Source of the DNA: JANXAZ01 sp964504655
GTDB lineage: Bacteria; Pseudomonadota; Alphaproteobacteria; Geminicoccales; Geminicoccaceae
Assembly (NCBI GenBank): GCA_964504655.1
Contig: CAZDFD010000008.1
Span: forward strand, 20,659 to 84,658
Direction: 5' to 3'
Length of the DNA: 64,000 nucleotides
Of this stretch, positions 50,436-59,094 are shown piece after piece. Position 1 is the first letter of the stretch, and every line of letters begins with the position of its first letter. The position numbers and the translations under genes were made by a program. The notes beneath the pieces were generated by a model. The model was not told where the DNA came from, ran no database searches, and was given only the letters and a program-made list of their open reading frames with translations.

Positions 50436-51395
50436 GTGGCACGGCATTTCCTGTTCGGCAGGCTGGGCGAGCGTCTGGCCGAGGGCGGCGCGGCCGAGCG
50501 GGCGCTCTGGGCGGTCGAGGGCGGGCTCGCCCGGACGCTCTGGGGGACCTTCGCGGCGCTGCCGGTCGAGCGGGCGTCGGATCTGGGTGCCAGCCTCGGT
50601 CGAAGGCTCGGACCGCGGCTCAAAAAGCACCGCCACGTGCTCGCCAACCTCTCCGTGGCCTTTCCCGAGTGGCCGCCCGAGCGGCGGGCCGCGGTCGCCG
50701 CCGAGAGCTGGGCGCAGGCCTTCCGCATGCTGGCCGAGCTGCCGCATCTGGCGGACCTCGTGGCCGGTCGCAGCGGCCGGACCGAGGTGGTCGACCCGCA
50801 CGGCGTCGGCGCCGGGCTGCGCGGCCGACCGGCGCTGCTCCTGACCGCCCATGTCGGCAACTGGAACCTGGCGCCGGTGGCAGCCGTGCGCGCCGGCATC
50901 GCCACGACCGTGATCTACCGCCGCCAGACCAGCCCGCGGATCGAGGCGCTGTTCGAGCGGGCGCGGGTCGCCCTGCCCTGGCGCAGCCTCGAGGTCGAGG
51001 AGGCGGGCCGCGCCATGCTCGAGGAGCTGAAGGCGGGCCGCTCGGTCGGCCTGCTGCCCGACCAGCGCTTCGAGGGCGGCGAGCCGGTCCCGTTCTTCGG
51101 CCGGCCGGCGCCGACCCCGGTGGCGCCGGCGCGGATCGCGGTCAAGATGGGGCTGCCCTTCGTCGCCGCCCGGGTGGTCCGGCTCGAGGGCTGCCGGTTC
51201 GAGATCCGGGTCGAGCCGCCGCTCGAGCCGAACGCCGCGATCCGCGACCCGCGCGAGCGCGCGCTGCATCTGACGGCGGCCTTGAACCGGCTGTTCGAGG
51301 GCTGGATCCGCGAGCATCCGGCGCAGTGGCTGTGCGCCAAGCGGCGCTGGCCGCGCCCGCGGGACGCCGCCCCGGAGGCGGCCGCCGCGGCATGA
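50436..51395 (+). CDS. LpxL/HtrB-like lysophospholipid acyltransferase with altered active-site acid
   Basis: 319 residues, GTG start. It aligns with lipid A late acyltransferases: HRHVLANLSVAFPEW near residue 65, then LLLTAHVGNWNL. The family's catalytic H-x4-D/E motif is here His139 ... Asn144, so the acidic partner is replaced by Asn. Other blocks remain (LLPDQRFEGGEPVPFFGRPA, PFVAARVVRLEGCRFEI). It would acylate lipid A or another membrane lipid at the inner membrane, if still active. Stop overlaps the ELM1 gene start (ATGA). Confidence 0.8.
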   Translation: MARHFLFGRLGERLAEGGAAERALWAVEGGLARTLWGTFAALPVERASDLGASLGRRLGPRLKKHRHVLANLSVAFPEWPPERRAAVAAESWAQAFRMLAELPHLADLVAGRSGRTEVVDPHGVGAGLRGRPALLLTAHVGNWNLAPVAAVRAGIATTVIYRRQTSPRIEALFERARVALPWRSLEVEEAGRAMLEELKAGRSVGLLPDQRFEGGEPVPFFGRPAPTPVAPARIAVKMGLPFVAARVVRLEGCRFEIRVEPPLEPNAAIRDPRERALHLTAALNRLFEGWIREHPAQWLCAKRRWPRPRDAAPEAAAAA

Positions 51396-52585
51396 GCGCC
51401 CCCGTCCCGGGCGGCCGGCCGCCGCGCACCTGGCTGATGCTCGGCCACAAGGTCGGCGACAACGGCCAGATCCTGGCCTTGGCCGAGGCGCTCGGGTGGC
51501 CGTGCGAGACCAAGCACCTCGTCTATCGGCGGACCGAACTCCTGACCAACCTCCTGGCCGGGCCCACCCTCATGGGTCTCGTCCGGGAGCGCTCGAGCCC
51601 GCTCGAGCCGCCCTGGCCCGAGCTCGTGATCTCGGCCGGAAGGCGCAACGAGCCCCTGGTCCGCTGGATCCAGCGCGAGGCCGGCGGCCCAGGGAGGGTG
51701 CGCCTCGTCCACGTGGGCCGACCCTGGGCCCGGCACGAGTGCTTCGATCTGATCGTCACGACCCCGCAGTACCGGCTGCCCGACAAGCCCAACATCCTGC
51801 AGAACGAGGCGCCGCTGCATCGGGTCGGGGAGGCGCAACTGGCCCTGGCCCGGGCCCGCTTCGCCGAACGCTTCGGCCATCTGCCGCGGCCGCGGATCGC
51901 GGTGATCCTGGGCGGCCATGCCGGGCCCTACAGCATGGACCGGGAGAACGGGGCGGTGCTCGGCTGGTACGCCGCGCGCCGGGCCCGCGAGGCGGGCGGC
52001 TCGCTGCTCGTGACCTCGAGCGCGCGCACGCCCGCGGCCGCGATCGACGCGCTCGAGGCCGAACTCGACGTGCCGGCCTTCCTCTACCGCTTCCGCCGCG
52101 ACGATCCGGACAATCCCTATCTCGGCATCCTGGCGCTCGCCGACGAGCTGATCGTGACCTGCGATTCGATGTCGATGCTCGCCGAGGCGATCGCCACGGG
52201 CAAACCCGTCTTCATCTTCGACCTCGCCCGAGGGCGCGGCTCGCACCGGCCGCCCGTGCCGCCCTCGATCCGCCGCCGCACGCTCCACGAGCGGCTCGCC
52301 GACATCCGCCTGCAGCCGATCGCCTACCGGCTCGGCATGCTCGTGGGCCCGAAGCGGCTCACCCGCGACGTCGGCATCATCCACCGCCGCCAGGTCGCCG
52401 CGGGCCGCGCGGTCTGGCTCGGCGATCCCTGGCCGCCGCCCGTGCCGGCGCCGGGCCCGCTCCTGGACCTCGAGCGGGCGGTGGCGGCGGTCCGGCGGCT
52501 GTTCGCGCCCGACTGGGTGCCGCGGGCGAGCGTGCCGCAGGCGGGCTCGCTCGGCAGCGAGCTCTTGGCCCGGCTGTTCCAGTGA
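51392..52585 (+). CDS. Mitochondrial fission ELM1 family protein
   Basis: 397 residues, translationally coupled to the LpxL-like gene. Family landmarks are WLMLGHKVGDNGQILALAEA, PELVISAGRRNEPLVRWIQR, DLIVTTPQYRLPDKPNI, ILGGHAGPYSMDRENG and VTCDSMSMLAEAIATGKPVF. The last resembles the nucleotide-sugar end of GT-B glycosyltransferases, so a glycosyltransferase-like role in envelope lipid or sugar metabolism is likely. The name comes from plant ELM1, which acts in mitochondrial fission. Bacterial function is not established. Confidence 0.88.
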   Translation: MSAPVPGGRPPRTWLMLGHKVGDNGQILALAEALGWPCETKHLVYRRTELLTNLLAGPTLMGLVRERSSPLEPPWPELVISAGRRNEPLVRWIQREAGGPGRVRLVHVGRPWARHECFDLIVTTPQYRLPDKPNILQNEAPLHRVGEAQLALARARFAERFGHLPRPRIAVILGGHAGPYSMDRENGAVLGWYAARRAREAGGSLLVTSSARTPAAAIDALEAELDVPAFLYRFRRDDPDNPYLGILALADELIVTCDSMSMLAEAIATGKPVFIFDLARGRGSHRPPVPPSIRRRTLHERLADIRLQPIAYRLGMLVGPKRLTRDVGIIHRRQVAAGRAVWLGDPWPPPVPAPGPLLDLERAVAAVRRLFAPDWVPRASVPQAGSLGSELLARLFQ

Positions 52586-52651
52586 GGTTCGGCCATCCGG
52601 CTTGACGGCGGCCCTGCGGCCGCCACCTCTCCGCGTGGAGGGCGTGCCACG

Positions 52652-53005
52652 ATGGCGAGCAGCGGGGCGATCGAGCGGATCGAACTGCCGGAGCCCTTGG
52701 GGGCGATCCGGCCGGTGCGCTTCGAGCGGCAGCACTGGCACCGGCTCGGCCGGGCCGAGGGCGAGCTCGTGATCGGCTACGATGCTGCCGACCGACCGGT
52801 GCGGGTCGAGTATCATTGGATCCGCTGGCTGAGCCGGGCCGACCCGCGGCTCGAGGACGTCTACACGGCCGAGCTCTGGGCCCGCCGGCCGGCCGGCGAC
52901 TGGCTCTACATCGTCCGCCCCGGGCTCGACCGGTTCGCGGCCGTGGCGCATGCCGACCTCGTCCCTCTCCTCGCCCGCCACCTCAACATCGAGCTCGGCG
53001 CGTGA
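52652..53005 (+). CDS. Hypothetical protein, 117 residues
   Basis: No family recognised. A compact, apparently soluble alpha/beta protein with no signal peptide. It is rich in Trp, Tyr and His (FERQHWHRLGRAEGEL, VEYHWIRWLSRADPR, GDWLYIVRPGLDRFAAVA). Codon use is like its neighbours and it is followed 26 bases later by msrA, which supports it being real and perhaps co-transcribed. Confidence 0.6.
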   Translation: MASSGAIERIELPEPLGAIRPVRFERQHWHRLGRAEGELVIGYDAADRPVRVEYHWIRWLSRADPRLEDVYTAELWARRPAGDWLYIVRPGLDRFAAVAHADLVPLLARHLNIELGA

Positions 53006-53031
53006 GCCGGGCGAACGACGGGAGACCCGCC

Positions 53032-53694
53032 ATGTGGTTCGGCCGCAAACCGCTCACCCCGCCGAGCCCGGCCGAGGCCCTGCCCGGCCGCGCCGAGCGG
53101 CCGTTCGCCCTCTCGGGCCGGCACGCGGTGAGCGGCCGCTCGATCCTGCCGCCGTTCCCGGACGGGCTCGCCCGGATCCAGCTCGGGATGGGCTGCTTCT
53201 GGGGGGCCGAGCGGCTGCTCTGGCAGCTCCCCGGCGTGTGGGTCACGGCGGTGGGCTATGCCGGCGGGCCCACGCCGAACCCGACCTACGAGGAGGTCTG
53301 CAGCGGCCGCACCGGCCACGCCGAGGTGGTGCTCGTGGTCTACGATCCGGCCACGCTCGGCGAGGCGGCCCTCCTCAAGGCCTTCCTCGAGGGCCACGAC
53401 CCGACCCAGGGGATGCGCCAGGGCAACGATGTCGGGACCCAGTACCGGAGTGCCGTCTACTGGACGACCGGGGCGCAGCGGGCGGCCGCCGAGCGGCTCG
53501 TCGGCGAGTACGGCGCGGCGCTCGCCCGGGCCGGCTACGGCCCGGTGACCACCGAGGTCCGCGAGGCCGGCCCGTTCTGGTACGCCGAGGAGGACCATCA
53601 GCAGTACCTGCACAAGCGTCCCTGGGGCTATTGCGGCCTGGGCGGCACGGGCGTGAGCTGCCCGATCCCGACCGGCGTGGCGGCCACCGGATGA
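53032..53694 (+). CDS. msrA: Peptide-methionine (S)-S-oxide reductase
   Basis: 220 residues. Catalytic motif MGCFWGAERLLW with Cys55, then VTAVGYAGGPTPNPTYEEVC, TGHAEVV, DPTQGMRQGNDVGTQYRS and YAEEDHQQYLHKRPWGYCGL. C-terminal Cys residues (YCGLGGTGVSC) serve as resolving cysteines. Repairs oxidised methionine with thioredoxin. No signal peptide, so cytoplasmic. The first 45 residues are an extension relative to minimal MsrA. ATGA overlap with the next gene. Confidence 0.96.
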   Translation: MWFGRKPLTPPSPAEALPGRAERPFALSGRHAVSGRSILPPFPDGLARIQLGMGCFWGAERLLWQLPGVWVTAVGYAGGPTPNPTYEEVCSGRTGHAEVVLVVYDPATLGEAALLKAFLEGHDPTQGMRQGNDVGTQYRSAVYWTTGAQRAAAERLVGEYGAALARAGYGPVTTEVREAGPFWYAEEDHQQYLHKRPWGYCGLGGTGVSCPIPTGVAATG

Positions 53695-54035
53695 GCCGGC
53701 CGGCGGCACTCCTGGTCGTGCGGGCGGTGGTCGCCGACCCGGCCGACCGCGAGCCGTTCGACCGCTGGTACCGGGACGAGCACCTGCCCGAGGCGCGGGC
53801 CGCGTTCGCCGCGCGCCGCGCCTGGCGCGGCTGGAGCCGGCGCGAGCCGTCGGTGCACTGGGCGTTCTACGAGTTCGCCACGCTCGAGGCGGCGGACGCG
53901 GTCCCCGGCTCGCCGGCGCTCGCGGCGCTGATCGAGGCGTTCGACCGGCGTTGGGCCGGCCGGGTGACGCGCACCCGCGACCTCGTGGCGGCGGAGCAGT
54001 GGCTCGAGGCCGGCCCGCCCGAAGGGTCCGCCTAG
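53691..54035 (+). CDS. Small dimeric alpha/beta-barrel-like protein
   Basis: 114 residues overlapping msrA by four bases. The pattern ALLVVRAVVADPADREPFDRWY-type start, DEHLPEARAAFAARRAWRGW, then HWAFYEFATLEAADAV, is the beta-alpha-beta layout of EthD/Dabb-like domains, in which a W-Y-x-x-E-H-x-P stretch is common. Function unknown; coupled to msrA. It converges on and overlaps the epimerase gene by four bases. Confidence 0.65.
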   Translation: MSRPAALLVVRAVVADPADREPFDRWYRDEHLPEARAAFAARRAWRGWSRREPSVHWAFYEFATLEAADAVPGSPALAALIEAFDRRWAGRVTRTRDLVAAEQWLEAGPPEGSA

Positions 54036-55018
54036 CCCCAGAGCTCGGGCGGCGGGGGTTGCACGAGGCTGCCCTGGTAGCGGAGCGAGGGGGTGCGGTC
54101 CTCGGCCAGGAGGAGCGGGCCGTCGAGGTCGACGAAGGTGGCGCGCTGGGCCAGGAGGAGTGCCGGGGCCATGGCCAGCGAGGTGCCGAGCATGCACCCC
54201 ACCATGAGGCCGAACCCCAGCTCCTGCGCCCGGCGCGCGAAGGCCAGGCCCTCGGTGAAGCCGCCGGTCTTGTCGAGCTTGAGGTTGACCACCTCGTAGC
54301 GGCCGACCAGCCGGTCCAGGCTGTCGGTCGCATGCACGCTCTCGTCGGCGCCGACCGGCACCGGGTGGGGGATGTCGGCGAGCATGCCGTCCTTGTCGGT
54401 CGGCAAGGGCTGCTCGACCAGGGCCACGCCGCACTCGGCCATGACGTCCAGCCAGGAGGCCACCCAGTCCGGGTGCCAGGACTCGTTGGCGTCGACCAGG
54501 AGCTTGGCCTTGGGGGCGGCGGCGCGGACCGCGCGGATCCGCGCCAGATCGCCCTCGCCGCCGAGCTTGACCTTGAGCACCGGCCGGTCGGCCGCGGCCC
54601 GGGCCGCCTCGGCCATGCTCTCGGGCGAGCCGAGCGAGAGCGTGAAGGCGGTGATCACGGGCTTGGGGGCCTGCACGCCGGCCAGCCGCCAGACCGGCTT
54701 GCCGGCGAGCTCGGCCTCGAGGTCCCAGAGCGCGCAGTCGAGCGCGTTGCGGGCGGCACCCGGCGGCAGGGCCCGGGCCAGATCGGCGCGCGATCCGCCG
54801 CCCTCGATCAGCGCCCGCTGCGCCTCGATCTGGGCGAGCACGCCCGCCACGCTCTCCCCATAGCGCGGGTAGGGCACGCACTCGCCGCGGCCCTTGGCCC
54901 CGCCCTCGGCGATCTCGACCAGCACCACGTCGGCATGGGTGCGCGAGCCGCGGGCGATCGTGAAGGTGCCGCGGACCTTGAAGCGCTCGTGCCGGCACTC
55001 GAGGCGGCGCACGCTCAC
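54032..55018 (-). CDS. Dipeptide epimerase/dehydratase-like enolase superfamily enzyme (DgcA-like)
   Basis: 328 residues, GTG overlapping the DUF1611 stop (GTGA). Muconate-lactonizing/Ala-Glu epimerase subgroup residues: VLKVKLGGEGDLAR (K-x-K), LLVDANESW, LVEQPLPTDKD, VGADESVH and VNLKLDKTGGFTEGL with the second catalytic Lys. An L-Ala-D/L-Glu epimerase is the classic reaction. When paired with DUF1611 protein DgcN, as here, the enzyme (DgcA) has been linked to D-glutamate breakdown through N-acetyl-D-glutamate. The pairing is direct; the pathway is from related systems. Confidence 0.83.
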   Translation of the reverse strand: MSVRRLECRHERFKVRGTFTIARGSRTHADVVLVEIAEGGAKGRGECVPYPRYGESVAGVLAQIEAQRALIEGGGSRADLARALPPGAARNALDCALWDLEAELAGKPVWRLAGVQAPKPVITAFTLSLGSPESMAEAARAAADRPVLKVKLGGEGDLARIRAVRAAAPKAKLLVDANESWHPDWVASWLDVMAECGVALVEQPLPTDKDGMLADIPHPVPVGADESVHATDSLDRLVGRYEVVNLKLDKTGGFTEGLAFARRAQELGFGLMVGCMLGTSLAMAPALLLAQRATFVDLDGPLLLAEDRTPSLRYQGSLVQPPPPELWG

Positions 55019-56007
55019 CAGAGCGCGTCCACGATGCGGCCGACCCCGGTGGCGATCGGATCGACCGTCGGCAGGGCCAGCTCGTCCTCGATCCGGGCGA
55101 GGACGTCGCCGCGGCGGCCGGGCTCGAGGCGGTGCGTGTCGATCGCCACCCCGACGGCGCGGACCTCGGGATTGGTGAGCCGGGCCGCCTGCAGGTTGGC
55201 CTCGAGGCATTGCCCGAGGCCGGGCAGCCGCTGGTGCGGCAGGCCGCGCATGTGGGTCCGGGTCGGCTCGTGGCACAGCACGAGCGCGTCGGGCTGGCTG
55301 CCGTGGATCAGCCCGAGCGTGACGCCGGCGAAGGCCGGGTGGAACAGCGAGCCCTGACCCTCGATCAGGTCCCAGTGGTCCGGCTCGGCGGCCGGGCTCA
55401 GCCACTCGGCCGCGCCGGCGATGAAGTCGGCCACGACGGCGTCGATCGCGACACCGTGGCCGGAGATCATGACGCCGGTCTGCCCGGTGCCGCGGAAGGT
55501 GGCCTTGCGGCCGCGCGCCAGCATCTCCCGCTCGAGCGCCAGCGCCGTGTACTTCTTGCCGCAGGAGCAGTCGGTGCCGACCGTGAGGAGCCGCTTGCCC
55601 GGGCGCTTGGCGCCGGTGCCGGTGCGGAAGCGGTGCTTGGGGTGGCGGACGTCGATCAGCTCGCGGCCGGTCCGATCGGCCGCCTCGGCGACGGCCGGGA
55701 TGTCGGCCAGCCGCTGGTGCAGCCCGGAGGCGACATCCAGGCCGGCCTCGAGCGCCTCGACGATCGAAGGCACCCAGTGCTCGGCGAGCCAGCCGCCCGA
55801 GTTGGCCACCGCCACCACGAGCGTCCGGCAGCCGGCCGCCGCCGCCTGCCGCACGGTGACGTCCGGGAGCCCGCAATCGGCCTTGCATCCCGGCAGCCGG
55901 AGCTGCCCGAAGCACCGCTCGGGGCGCCAGTCCACGAGCCCGTGCGCGGTCTTGGCGGCGAGCTGGTCCTGGACGTCGCCGAGGAACAGCAGGTAGGGCG
56001 GCTGCAT
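55015..56007 (-). CDS. DUF1611 protein (DgcN-like)
   Basis: 330 residues. N-terminal Rossmann-like part (YLLFLGDVQDQLAAKTAHGL, VVAVANSGGWLAEHW) and a C-terminal P-loop-like domain starting LLTVGTDCSCGKKYTALALE, with DLIEGQGSLFHPAFAGVTLG and VLCHEPTRTHMRGLP. This matches DUF1611; the DgcN member acetylates D-glutamate using acetyl-CoA. First gene of the pair, overlapping the epimerase by four bases. Probably catabolic use of D-glutamate from peptidoglycan or the environment. Confidence 0.85.
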   Translation of the reverse strand: MQPPYLLFLGDVQDQLAAKTAHGLVDWRPERCFGQLRLPGCKADCGLPDVTVRQAAAAGCRTLVVAVANSGGWLAEHWVPSIVEALEAGLDVASGLHQRLADIPAVAEAADRTGRELIDVRHPKHRFRTGTGAKRPGKRLLTVGTDCSCGKKYTALALEREMLARGRKATFRGTGQTGVMISGHGVAIDAVVADFIAGAAEWLSPAAEPDHWDLIEGQGSLFHPAFAGVTLGLIHGSQPDALVLCHEPTRTHMRGLPHQRLPGLGQCLEANLQAARLTNPEVRAVGVAIDTHRLEPGRRGDVLARIEDELALPTVDPIATGVGRIVDALW

Positions 56008-56140
56008 CGTGCTCCGGTCCGACTCGAGACCCGGGCCCCGAGGTGCCCGGCGGCGGGGATCGTACCCGGCCGCCGGCGGCGCAGCAACGAGCGGCCGCGT
56101 CGGACGACCCCGGCGTGCAGCGGATCGGCGCCGGCGGCGC

Positions 56141-56665
56141 TCAGAAGCGGAACAGGCTGAAGCGCGTCTCGGCCGCCCATTCCTCGCGGGCGAGGCGGCC
56201 GTCGCGGTCGGCGTCGGCGCGGACGAACTCGTCGGTGCGCACGAGGCTGAACTCGAGGGCGCTCACCCGCCCGTCGCCGTCGCGGTCGGCCTCGAGGCGG
56301 AACGCCGGCAGCTTCGCGAGCTCGCTCGGCGACAGGCTGCCGTCCCGGTCGCGGTCGCCCGCCGCCACGAGCTGGGCGGCCTCGCGGCGGGTGATGCGGC
56401 CGTCGCCGTCGGCGTCGAGCACGGCGAAGCCGGCGCGCAGCTCGTCGAGCTCGAGCTTGCCGTCGCGGTTGCGGTCGAGCCGCCGGAACGCCTCCCGGGT
56501 CTCTTCTTGCCAGCGGCGCGAGGCGTAGCCGTCGGCCGGACCGCCGAGCGTCGCCTCCTCGACGACCGCAGCCGGCTCGACCGCCGGCCCGTCCCCGGCG
56601 CAGGCCGCGAGCAGGCCCAGGACCGGCACCAGCGCGGCGTGCAGGAGCGTGCGGCGAACGGCCAT
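56141..56665 (-). CDS. EF-hand lipoprotein with five calcium-binding loops
   Basis: 174 residues. Lipobox GLLAAC with Cys22. Five EF-hand type loops follow: DRNRDGKLELDE, DADGDGRITRRE, DRDRDGSLSPSE, DRDGDGRVSALE and DADRDGRLAREE, each with D-x-D/N-x-D-G and a final Glu. It ends SLFRF. Anchored to the inner or outer membrane facing the periplasm, it would bind several calcium ions. Role unknown; stands alone, no operon partner. Confidence 0.85.
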   Translation of the reverse strand: MAVRRTLLHAALVPVLGLLAACAGDGPAVEPAAVVEEATLGGPADGYASRRWQEETREAFRRLDRNRDGKLELDELRAGFAVLDADGDGRITRREAAQLVAAGDRDRDGSLSPSELAKLPAFRLEADRDGDGRVSALEFSLVRTDEFVRADADRDGRLAREEWAAETRFSLFRF

Positions 56666-56714
56666 GCGGGGCCTCCGACGGGATGCCGGTGCCCGAGGCG
56701 GCGTCGGCGCGCCC

Positions 56715-57533
56715 TCAGGTGCCGACCGCGAAGGGCGCGGTCAAGCGGCGCAACGCCGCCACGACCGAAAGCGCCGTGAGCCGGCCGGTGCGCGGGTTGT
56801 CGGCACTCGGGACATTGGCGATGGTCATCGTGAAGGAGGCCGCCTCGGCCTCGACCTCGATGGTGTGGGTGTTGCGCGTGAGGCCGGGATCGGCCCAGAT
56901 CTCGAGCCGCGTCCGGTCCGGGCCGATCCCGGCGAGCGCGAGCGCGGCCGCGACGTTGACGTTGGCCGGAAAGCCCCTGGCCCCCTCGCGCGCCGTGCCC
57001 TCGAAGACCTTGAGCGGGGCCGCGAGTGCACCCAGCTCGATGCCGCGCTCGACGAGGTAGGGCGCGCCCGCGAGGCCGGCCGGAGGCTTGCGGGTCACCA
57101 TCCGGACCGCATCGATGGTGCCCTCGGCCGCGGCGCGGACCGCGTCCAGGCCGAGCAGGGCGCCGGTCGGCGGCAGGATGCGCGCGCCGCTCGCGCGGGC
57201 GAGCTCGACCAGGTCCGGATGCTCGAGCAGCGCGCCCACCGAGAGCGGCATCAGGATCCGGCCGGCCCGGACCGCGGGCAGGGCGACGCTGCGGAACACC
57301 GCCGCCGGGGCGCACTCGACGATGACGTCGGCGCATCCGGCGAGCTCGCCCGGCGGCAGGACCGGGACCGGCCGCGACAGGCGCGTGGCCAGCCTCGCGC
57401 GCGCGGCCTCGAGGTCGCGGGCGCTCGCCGCCACGAGCTCGAGCCCCTCGATGCCACGGTCGAGGCGCTCGGCCACCACGGTGCCGATGGCACCCAGACC
57501 CGCGATCGCGACGCGCAGCGACGGCCCGGCCAC
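56715..57533 (-). CDS. Aspartate dehydrogenase (NadX-like)
   Basis: 272 residues, GTG after GGGAGGA. NAD-binding VAIAGLGAIGTVVAERL, then DVIVECAPAAVF, LPPTGALLGLDAVRAAAEG, FPANVNVAAALALAGIG, a late catalytic-type His in TRNTHTIEVEAEA, and NVPSADNPRTGRLTALSVVA. All are family hallmarks of L-aspartate dehydrogenase, which converts aspartate and NAD(P) to iminoaspartate/oxaloacetate and ammonia. No nadA/nadC nearby, so catabolism is as likely as NAD synthesis. Divergent from the amidase with 121 bases between. Confidence 0.85.
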   Translation of the reverse strand: MAGPSLRVAIAGLGAIGTVVAERLDRGIEGLELVAASARDLEAARARLATRLSRPVPVLPPGELAGCADVIVECAPAAVFRSVALPAVRAGRILMPLSVGALLEHPDLVELARASGARILPPTGALLGLDAVRAAAEGTIDAVRMVTRKPPAGLAGAPYLVERGIELGALAAPLKVFEGTAREGARGFPANVNVAAALALAGIGPDRTRLEIWADPGLTRNTHTIEVEAEAASFTMTIANVPSADNPRTGRLTALSVVAALRRLTAPFAVGT

Positions 57534-57654
57534 GGCGGTCCTCCCGAGGATGCCCGGTCCAAGGCGGGCCGGGTCCCGTTCGCGCCGGAGCCTAGCCGCT
57601 GGACGGCCGGCGCGACAGCGGCCAGCTTGTGCGCGGACCGGGGGAGGGGGATCG

Positions 57655-59091
57655 ATGGGCGAACTCTGGCGGCTTTCGGCGCGCGAGCTCGTGCGCCGCC
57701 TGCGCTCGGGCGAGGTCGGGCCGACCGAGGCGCTCGAGGCGGCGCTCGCGCGGATCGAGGTGGTCGAGCCGCGGCTCAATGCGATCCCGACCCTCTGCGA
57801 GGAGCGGGCCCGGCGCCAGGCCCGGCGCATCGAGGCGGGCGAGATCCGGCCGCCGGACGACGGCCGCGGCTGGCTCGCCGGGCTGCCGATCGTGATCAAG
57901 GACCTGAACGACGTCCAGGGCGTGCGCACGACCTACGGCTCGCCGATCTTCGAGGACCACATCCCCGACCGCTCGGGCTTCGAGGTCGAGCGGCTCGAGG
58001 CCAGGGGTGCGGTGATCCTCGGCAAGTCGAACACGCCCGAGTTCGGCGCCGGCGCCCAGACCTTCAACGAGGTGTTCGGGGTCACCCGCAACCCCTGGAA
58101 CACGGCCTTGACCTGCGCCGGCTCCTCGGGCGGCTCGGCGGTGGCGCTCGCCTCGGGCGAGGTCTGGCTCGCCAACGGCTCCGATCTCGGCGGCTCGCTC
58201 CGCACACCGGCCGCGTTCTGCTCGGTCGTGGGGCTGCGGCCGTCGCCCGGGCGGGTGCCGCACGGGCCGGTGGCGAGCCCGTTCCAGACCCTCTCGGTCG
58301 AGGGGCCGATGGCCCGCGACGTGCGCGACCTGGCCCTCCTGCTCGACGCCCAGGCGGGCTTCGACCCGCGCGATCCGTTGAGCTTCGAGGCGCCGGCCAC
58401 ACCCTGTGTCGAGGCGGTCGAGCGGCCGCCGCGGCTGCGCCGCGTCGCCTTCTCGGCCGATCTCGGCGGCATCACGCCGGTCGATCCCGAGGTCGCCCGC
58501 GTCTGCCGCTCGGCCGCCGAGCGGCTGGCCGAGCTCGGCTGCGAGGTCGTGCTGGATGCCTGCCCGGACCTCGCGGATGCGGTCGAGGTGTTCCGCGTGC
58601 TCAGGGCCGAGCAGTTCGTCGCCGCCCGGGCACCGCTCCTCGAGCGCCACCGCGCGCTGCTCAAGCCCGAGGTGATCTGGAACATCGAGGCCGGCATGAA
58701 GCTCACGGCCGAGGAGATCGGCCGGGCCGAGCGCCGGCGCGGCCAGATGCAGCAGAGTGCCGCGGCGTTCCTCGAGCGCTTCGACCTCTTGCTCTGCCCG
58801 GCGGCGATCGTCCCGCCCTTCCCGGTCGAGCGGCGCTTCCTCGAGGAGCTCAGGGGCCACCGCTTCCCGAGCTACATCGACTGGGTGACGATCACCTTCG
58901 CGATCACGCTGACGGGCCTGCCGGCCCTCTCGCTGCCCTGCGGCTTCACCGAGGAGGGGCTGCCCGTGGGCCTGCAGATGGTCGGCCGGCCGCGCGGCGA
59001 GGCCGATCTCCTGGCGGCGGCGGCCCGGCTCGAGGACCTGCTCGGGATCGCATCGCTCGTGCCGCTCGACCCGCGCCCGCCGCGCGGCTGA
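57655..59091 (+). CDS. Amidase signature family enzyme
   Basis: 478 residues, ATG after GGGGGAGGGGG. The Ser-cisSer-Lys triad is Lys82 (LPIVIKDLND), cis-Ser near 157-158 (CAGSSGGSAVA) and nucleophile Ser181 (SDLGGSLRTPA). The usual Ile after GGS is Leu. No gatB/gatC adjacent, so it is not the tRNA amidotransferase subunit but a free amidase hydrolysing amides or ureides. Divergent with aspartate dehydrogenase and ending four bases before gntK (convergent). Confidence 0.88.
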   Translation: MGELWRLSARELVRRLRSGEVGPTEALEAALARIEVVEPRLNAIPTLCEERARRQARRIEAGEIRPPDDGRGWLAGLPIVIKDLNDVQGVRTTYGSPIFEDHIPDRSGFEVERLEARGAVILGKSNTPEFGAGAQTFNEVFGVTRNPWNTALTCAGSSGGSAVALASGEVWLANGSDLGGSLRTPAAFCSVVGLRPSPGRVPHGPVASPFQTLSVEGPMARDVRDLALLLDAQAGFDPRDPLSFEAPATPCVEAVERPPRLRRVAFSADLGGITPVDPEVARVCRSAAERLAELGCEVVLDACPDLADAVEVFRVLRAEQFVAARAPLLERHRALLKPEVIWNIEAGMKLTAEEIGRAERRRGQMQQSAAAFLERFDLLLCPAAIVPPFPVERRFLEELRGHRFPSYIDWVTITFAITLTGLPALSLPCGFTEEGLPVGLQMVGRPRGEADLLAAAARLEDLLGIASLVPLDPRPPRG

Positions 59092-59094
59092 GGC

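Noticed and set aside
57655..59091. Calling the amidase GatA of the tRNA amidotransferase
   Set aside because: There is no gatB or gatC beside it, and the neighbours are catabolic; the amidase signature alone does not identify GatA.
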